Assembly (NCBI GenBank): GCA_937982385.1
Contig: CALJMC010000050.1
Location: 1 to 18,574 of the forward strand
Origin: an uncultured Rickettsiales bacterium
Lineage (GTDB): Bacteria > Pseudomonadota > Alphaproteobacteria > Rickettsiales > UBA998
Direction of reading: 5' to 3'
Length of the DNA stretch: 18,574 nucleotides
Position numbers and translations under genes: made by a program. This document shows positions 14,081 through 18,574 of the stretch, piece by piece; the stretch's first letter is position 1, and each line of letters begins with the position of its first letter. The notes under the pieces are model-generated. The model was not told where the DNA came from and did no database searches. It was given only the letters and a program-made list of their open reading frames with translations.

Positions 14081-17000
14081 ATGAAAACATCTCTTTATTA
14101 TATCGCCGTTCTAACGGCTTCCTTTGGACTCCTTAGTGGCACGCCATCACCATCCTATGCGATTGATGATGCGCTGACCCTGTCGCTGGATCCGCCAAAA
14201 CTCGATTATAGTAAAGTATGCATCAAAACACCTGAGGCAGAAGCGCCGAAACGTGACTGGACAAAAGTAACGGGCGGCATTCCTGAACTTCCTGCACGTC
14301 GCCTTATCGAACTGGGACATATCTATGAATATGGCATGCCTCAGGCAAATGTGGCGATTAACTATGATTTAGCGGCACGTTTCTTCCGCAAAGCCACTGA
14401 ATCACGCTCTAAATTGCGCTTTAAAGGGCATTATCGCCTAGCGAATCTTTATATAAACGGACGTGGTGTACCGCAAGATATTGGCTATGCCAAAACCTTA
14501 CTTGAAGAAATGCTCCATATTGACGCGTCCAGCGCAGGACTCAAATTAGCGCTGCTCTATATGGAAGAACAAAATAGCCGAAAAGCAGCAGAATATTTCC
14601 GCCTTTCCGCGGTTGATGGCAATATTGGTGCCGCACTCTATTTGGGTAATCTCTATTCTACGCAGCAAATCCCGATGCCCTCACCTAATGCAGACAAAGA
14701 AATGTTCGCACATGCGCAAAACTTGCTCCTGACTGAGCTAGGTAAAGGACGCTGCGACGTTCTCTATGTGATTGGCTTGAGTTATATTGGTAAAATCAGA
14801 CCCTATAACGAAGCAGAAGCTGTTAAATGGTTTGAAGTATCCAGCAAGCTTGGTCATGTTGCCGCAATGAACCAGCTCGCCAAGATTTACTCAACAGGTG
14901 CTGGAGAATTCAACAAACTCCCACACGCAATTGAACTCTGGACAGAAGCATCAAAAAAACACTCCGCTGAGGCGATGTTCAATTTAGGTAAATATTATTT
15001 GCTCGATAGCCCACAGAAAGACAATAGTCGCGCAGAAGCATTGCTCGAAGGTGCTGCATCGAAAAATTATCACCCTGCCATTGAACTATTAGTGGAATAT
15101 TACGAAGGTGAATTCGGACACCCAATCAGGCATGATAAGTCTTTCGTGTGGCTGAAAGCTGGTGCAACACGTTTAGGCGCATCGCCTGACATGATTTATG
15201 GCTATGCTAATGCTTATGATCAAGCCTTAGGCACCGAAGAAAATCATCCAAAAGCAGTAGAACTCTTCCGTAAAGCCGCAGTAAAAGGGCATCGAAAAGC
15301 GGCTGAAAAGCTTGGTATAGCATATCAACGCGGACGTGGTGTGGAAGTGGCACCGAAAAAATCTCTCAAGTTTTTCCGCCTTGCCGCAAGCCGTGGCAAC
15401 AAAGATGCCATGGTGGCCATGTCACGCAACTATTCATGTGGTGTCGGCACAACCAAAAACCCTGCTCACTCACAGAAATGGCACGACCGCGCCATTAGTT
15501 ACGACTCACTTGAAGCACTGATTGATTCTGCAGAGCTTGAACGCTTAAAGGGCACGCCTGAAGGCACCAAAAAACGCATTGAATATTTACGTCGCGCTGT
15601 GAAGCTCGATAGCCGTAAAGCCATGGTTCATCTTGGTGTGGCATACCTCAAAGGTGAGGACATTCCTCAAGATAAAAATCGTGCACGTACACTACTTTCT
15701 GCGGCATTAGCAGATGGTCTACTCAAATCTGAAGGGCTCATTGCTCTTGGCGATATGTATGCCAAGGGTGTTATCCCGATTAAGGACGCCTTCGAAAAAG
15801 CACATTCGCTCTACAGTCAGGCTGTTAGCCTTGGAGATGCTGCGGCAGCTGAAAAAATGGGAAAACTATTGATCAAGCTTGGCGATGGATCAAAACTCAC
15901 CATGAGCAAAGCAGTGGCATTATTGACAAAGGCCGCCAATAAAGGCGAAGTCAATGCGATGATTGCACTGGCTGATTTCAATACCAGCCGAAAAAATCTC
16001 AAATATGGCATTGATGCAAAAAAAGGGGCCCAGTGGCTCACCAAAGCAGCGGCTGAAGGCCATGCTGGCGCCATGCTCTCTCTTGCCTATCACTATCATT
16101 TCGGCACTGGCACACTTGCTAAAGATAAAGCAGCTGCCAAACAGTGGGTAGAAAAAGCATTGCTTCTCTATCCATGTAGCGTGAAAGAACGTGTAGAAAT
16201 GGCGCGCTATTACGATTTGGGTATTGGCGTAGAGCGCAACACAGAAAAAGCGGCTGAGTGGGCAGCAAAAGCACTCGAAAGCGACATTGAAGAGACGGGT
16301 GATATGACACAGCTCGCCACTATGTATCGCAATGGTTTCGGTGTAGACGTAGACCCAGGAAAGTCACGCACATGGTATGAGCGCGCTGCCAATGCAGGTG
16401 ATGCAAAGGCGATGCAAGAACTCGGTAAAATTCACATGCAAGGCGACCTAAAAGGTCAAGATGTCGAACAAGCGCACATCTGGTTTGACAAAGCGATGGC
16501 ACGCGGAAATGTGTCCGCGCTCGAAGAACTCGGTAAAATTTATGCCAAAGGAAAAGGCGTAGAACGTGATGAAGCGAAGGCCGTTGAATATCTCAAACCT
16601 GCTGCACAAAAAGGTGCATTGGATGCCATGGTAGAACTCGGCGTTATTCTCGGCGATAGCAACAGCGACTTCTACAATCCTAAAGAAGCTGAATCATGGC
16701 TCAAAAAAGCAGCGAATATTGGATTAACCGACGCAACATTTGAGCTGCTCGATTTCTATGACAGCCATCCTACATTTACACAGGATGAACAAAAAATCGA
16801 ACGCATGATTGCCAAATTAGCCGGTGCGCCTAATAAGAGCACCAAGGAAATGATCATGGTTTCACGGATTTATCTCCGCGGCATCGGCACAGATGCCAAT
16901 GCTGCAGAGGGTGTGAGATGGCTTGAGAAAGCCGCTAACGCAGGTGACCCTGCGGCGATGCGCGAACTTGGACGCTCCTACATCGTGGGTAAATATATTC

Positions 17001-17473
17001 TCCAAAGCCCCGCAAAAGGCGTCACATGGCTGCAAAAAGCATCCGAGTTTGGTGATACTAGTGCGATGGTTGAACTCGCAAACGCCTATGCCATCGGGAA
17101 CGGTGTGGAAAAAAATATGGATAATGCACTAAGCTATTACAACCAAGCAGCAAACCTAGGCTCGGCTGCTGCCATGCGTGAACTAGGCTATATCTACATC
17201 TACAAAACAGGTGTTGGCGCATCCAATGAGAAGACAGGTATTAATTGGTTCATGAAAGCTGCAGGACGTGGTGATAGCAAAGCAATGCTTGAACTATCAA
17301 ACGCCTATGCAGCTGGCTTCTCAGTGAAGGAATCACCCGAAAAAGCACAATATTGGCTAGAGAAAGCAGCAAATGCGGGAAACAAAAATGCCCGTCGTCA
17401 GCTTCGTTTAGGTCAACAAGTGGGCTATGGCACCGAAAAGCAAGAAACAGCCCCTGCTACTGTTAAAAAATAG
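14081..17473 (+). CDS. Giant Sel1-repeat periplasmic protein, AlgK-like
   Basis: A 1130-residue protein with a signal peptide (SLYYIAVLTASFGLLSGTPSPSYA, described by its hydrophobic core, with cleavage near residue 27). It is then almost entirely Sel1/TPR-like repeats of 35-39 residues; I count about 28, with the pattern A-x-A-M-x-x-L-G-x-x-Y-x-x-G-x-G-V followed by A-x-x-W-x-x-K-A-A-x-x-G. Such solenoids bind protein partners. In Pseudomonas, the Sel1-type lipoprotein AlgK (about 475 residues) contacts AlgX and places the porin AlgE. Its position after algX- and algF-like genes suggests a similar scaffold role, but it is over twice as long and has no cysteine at the cleavage site, so it is not a lipoprotein. 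The ATG abuts the algF-like stop with no clear ribosome-binding site, suggesting translational coupling. Its end overlaps lipB by 11 bp. Confidence 0.85.
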   Translation: MKTSLYYIAVLTASFGLLSGTPSPSYAIDDALTLSLDPPKLDYSKVCIKTPEAEAPKRDWTKVTGGIPELPARRLIELGHIYEYGMPQANVAINYDLAARFFRKATESRSKLRFKGHYRLANLYINGRGVPQDIGYAKTLLEEMLHIDASSAGLKLALLYMEEQNSRKAAEYFRLSAVDGNIGAALYLGNLYSTQQIPMPSPNADKEMFAHAQNLLLTELGKGRCDVLYVIGLSYIGKIRPYNEAEAVKWFEVSSKLGHVAAMNQLAKIYSTGAGEFNKLPHAIELWTEASKKHSAEAMFNLGKYYLLDSPQKDNSRAEALLEGAASKNYHPAIELLVEYYEGEFGHPIRHDKSFVWLKAGATRLGASPDMIYGYANAYDQALGTEENHPKAVELFRKAAVKGHRKAAEKLGIAYQRGRGVEVAPKKSLKFFRLAASRGNKDAMVAMSRNYSCGVGTTKNPAHSQKWHDRAISYDSLEALIDSAELERLKGTPEGTKKRIEYLRRAVKLDSRKAMVHLGVAYLKGEDIPQDKNRARTLLSAALADGLLKSEGLIALGDMYAKGVIPIKDAFEKAHSLYSQAVSLGDAAAAEKMGKLLIKLGDGSKLTMSKAVALLTKAANKGEVNAMIALADFNTSRKNLKYGIDAKKGAQWLTKAAAEGHAGAMLSLAYHYHFGTGTLAKDKAAAKQWVEKALLLYPCSVKERVEMARYYDLGIGVERNTEKAAEWAAKALESDIEETGDMTQLATMYRNGFGVDVDPGKSRTWYERAANAGDAKAMQELGKIHMQGDLKGQDVEQAHIWFDKAMARGNVSALEELGKIYAKGKGVERDEAKAVEYLKPAAQKGALDAMVELGVILGDSNSDFYNPKEAESWLKKAANIGLTDATFELLDFYDSHPTFTQDEQKIERMIAKLAGAPNKSTKEMIMVSRIYLRGIGTDANAAEGVRWLEKAANAGDPAAMRELGRSYIVGKYILQSPAKGVTWLQKASEFGDTSAMVELANAYAIGNGVEKNMDNALSYYNQAANLGSAAAMRELGYIYIYKTGVGASNEKTGINWFMKAAGRGDSKAMLELSNAYAAGFSVKESPEKAQYWLEKAANAGNKNARRQLRLGQQVGYGTEKQETAPATVKK

Positions 17474-18089
17474 CTTTGAATGCGCGCTCTAGCCGTGCAT
17501 CAAACGCTGCCATGTCTGCACCCTTACCCAAGGCTGCCAAAGACGTCACACCAAACTGTGAGATGCCGCACGGCACAATCCCTTCATAATGCGTGAGGTT
17601 GGGCGATACGTTCACCGCAATACCGTGATAGGTGATGCCACCACTCAGACGAATCCCAAGCGCCGCTATCTTCGCTTCACCCTCAGGCGTATCTACCCAC
17701 ACGCCAATGCGCCCATCGCGCGTGAATGCCTCCACGTCATAGGTGGCTAGCGTATTAATAATCCATTGTTCCAACTGTTTCACAAACACGCGAATGTCGG
17801 GCACCTTATGGCCCGCGCGCTTTTTAAGGTCGAGCATCACATAACCGACGCGCTGTCCAGGCCCATGATAAGTATATTGCCCGCCCCTGCCCGTTTCATA
17901 GACAGGAAATCTATCCGGCGTGAGCAAATCCCCTTTTTTCGCCGAAGAGCCCGCCGTATAGAGCGGAGGATGCTCCACAAGCCACACCAGCTCGTCTGCC
18001 GCCCCGCGCTTCATCGCATCCACATGAGACGTCATACGCGCCAGCGCATCGTCATATGGTACTAATTCTGTTGCTATGTCCCATTTCAT
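17463..18089 (-). CDS. lipB: Octanoyl-[acyl carrier protein]:protein N-octanoyltransferase LipB
   Basis: A 208-residue cytoplasmic enzyme that moves octanoate from acyl carrier protein to lipoyl domains of 2-oxoacid dehydrogenases and the glycine cleavage system, the first step of lipoate synthesis. Key signs: the ligand-binding loop GRGGQYTYHGPGQRVGY (67-83), catalytic Lys140 in EAKIAALGIRLSGGITYHG, and acyl-accepting Cys174 in IVPCGISQFGVTSL. Lys140 and Cys174 keep the spacing of the E. coli enzyme. Length is typical. The start at 18089 has no strong ribosome-binding site. The 3' end overlaps the convergent Sel1-repeat gene by 11 bp. A gene of unknown function lies 51 bp upstream on the same strand. 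Confidence 0.97.
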   Translation of the reverse strand: MKWDIATELVPYDDALARMTSHVDAMKRGAADELVWLVEHPPLYTAGSSAKKGDLLTPDRFPVYETGRGGQYTYHGPGQRVGYVMLDLKKRAGHKVPDIRVFVKQLEQWIINTLATYDVEAFTRDGRIGVWVDTPEGEAKIAALGIRLSGGITYHGIAVNVSPNLTHYEGIVPCGISQFGVTSLAALGKGADMAAFDARLERAFKAIF

Positions 18090-18140
18090 GTGGATAGTCT
18101 TATTATGCTCTTCAGCTTATAGCAAGTATTGGGCGACAAG

Positions 18141-18554
18141 CTACCTAACTGACCCTCTTCTCTGACTCGATGAAGGTGCCACTTCATCTCCTAATTCAGA
18201 TGCTATGACGCGTGGCAATGCAGCACAGTTCTTCTGATCCATCAACTCTGAAAGTCCTTCAATGTGCATTCCTTCAAGTTCAGTCAAATTAACTCCCATA
18301 TCAACTAGTTTTTGAGTCAAAATTGCATGATGAGAAGCTTCTGGTACACCGCTCCTTTGCATCATTTGTTCAGCACTGAACAACACCCCATTAAAATAGT
18401 ATTGTCTAAGCGTCAGCCCCTCATCCGCCTTTTCCATGCGCACTCTATCAGCAATATCCACTCCACGTTTTTCTATAATATCACCATAGATAAGAGACAT
18501 TTCTTCAGTTTTATGCTCGTCAACCACTGCTTTAAGTGTATTTAAACGCAACAT
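18141..18554 (-). CDS. Hypothetical protein, possibly 5'-truncated by the window edge
   Basis: A protein of at least 137 residues that I do not recognise. It is largely helical and charged, with no signal peptide or membrane helix: LKAVVDEHKTEEMSLIYGDI, then a RVRMEKADEGLTLRQYYFNG segment, then VNLTELEGMHIEGLSELMDQ, and a Ser/Arg-rich end (SSSQRRGSVR). The frame stays open without a stop from the ATG at 18554 to the window edge at 18574, and no ribosome-binding site precedes that ATG, so the true start may lie outside. It is more AT-rich than lipB. It could be cotranscribed with lipB, 51 bp downstream. Confidence 0.5.
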   Translation of the reverse strand: MLRLNTLKAVVDEHKTEEMSLIYGDIIEKRGVDIADRVRMEKADEGLTLRQYYFNGVLFSAEQMMQRSGVPEASHHAILTQKLVDMGVNLTELEGMHIEGLSELMDQKNCAALPRVIASELGDEVAPSSSQRRGSVR

Positions 18555-18574
18555 TTTAACATCACTAATATACG

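Overview
The window looks like chromosomal DNA of an alphaproteobacterium of moderate GC content. The evidence is the yidC-engB-argB gene run, the lysine-type YidC core, a class 2 PyrD and a LipB, all complete and free of decay apart from the edge genes. I cannot name the genus from sequence alone. There are no rRNA, tRNA, CRISPR, transposase or integrase genes, although two gene remnants point to past recombination.

Layout. Positions 1-3115 (+) carry the 3' part of yidC, then engB, argB and a small three-helix membrane protein, tightly packed and probably one operon. Positions 3119-6413 (-) carry polA and, downstream of it, an unrecognised 129-residue protein that meets the argB operon tail to tail. 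Positions 6533-8306 (+) carry a 506-residue protein made of about eleven divergent helical repeats, four of them (the last incomplete) forming a near-exact 117-bp tandem DNA repeat. It is followed at 1 bp by an 83-residue protein. Positions 8382-9032 hold a phospholipase/carboxylesterase-type hydrolase.

Positions 9033-10888 are the accessory part. An AT-rich two-gene cassette (a degenerate PLD-like protein plus a three-helix membrane protein) has its own promoter and a strong 28-bp dyad operator candidate. The cassette is followed at once by a decayed second copy of the esterase gene's 3' end. Next comes a short outer-membrane-type protein, and then a decayed second copy of that type of gene's 3' end, running into pyrD. 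Two 'intact gene plus relic tail' pairs in a row suggest that this interval between the esterase and pyrD has been remodelled by recombination or xenologous replacement.

Positions 10885-11946 (-) are pyrD. Divergent from it, behind a good sigma70-type promoter, lies a three-gene operon (12093-17473): an AlgX-like SGNH acetyltransferase, an AlgF-like protein, and a 1130-residue Sel1-repeat protein that resembles a greatly enlarged AlgK without the lipoprotein cysteine. No membrane O-acyltransferase (AlgI), polymerase or export porin is present here. This reads as a detached periplasmic module for O-acetylating an exopolysaccharide. The operon ends in an 11-bp convergent overlap with lipB (-), which is followed at the right edge by an unrecognised 137-residue or longer protein (-).

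The most promising points for new biology are the repeat protein, whose repeats match TAL-effector-like repeats in register over the first 14 positions; the esterase-pyrD remodelled spot with its regulated two-gene cassette; and the AlgX-AlgF-giant Sel1 operon.
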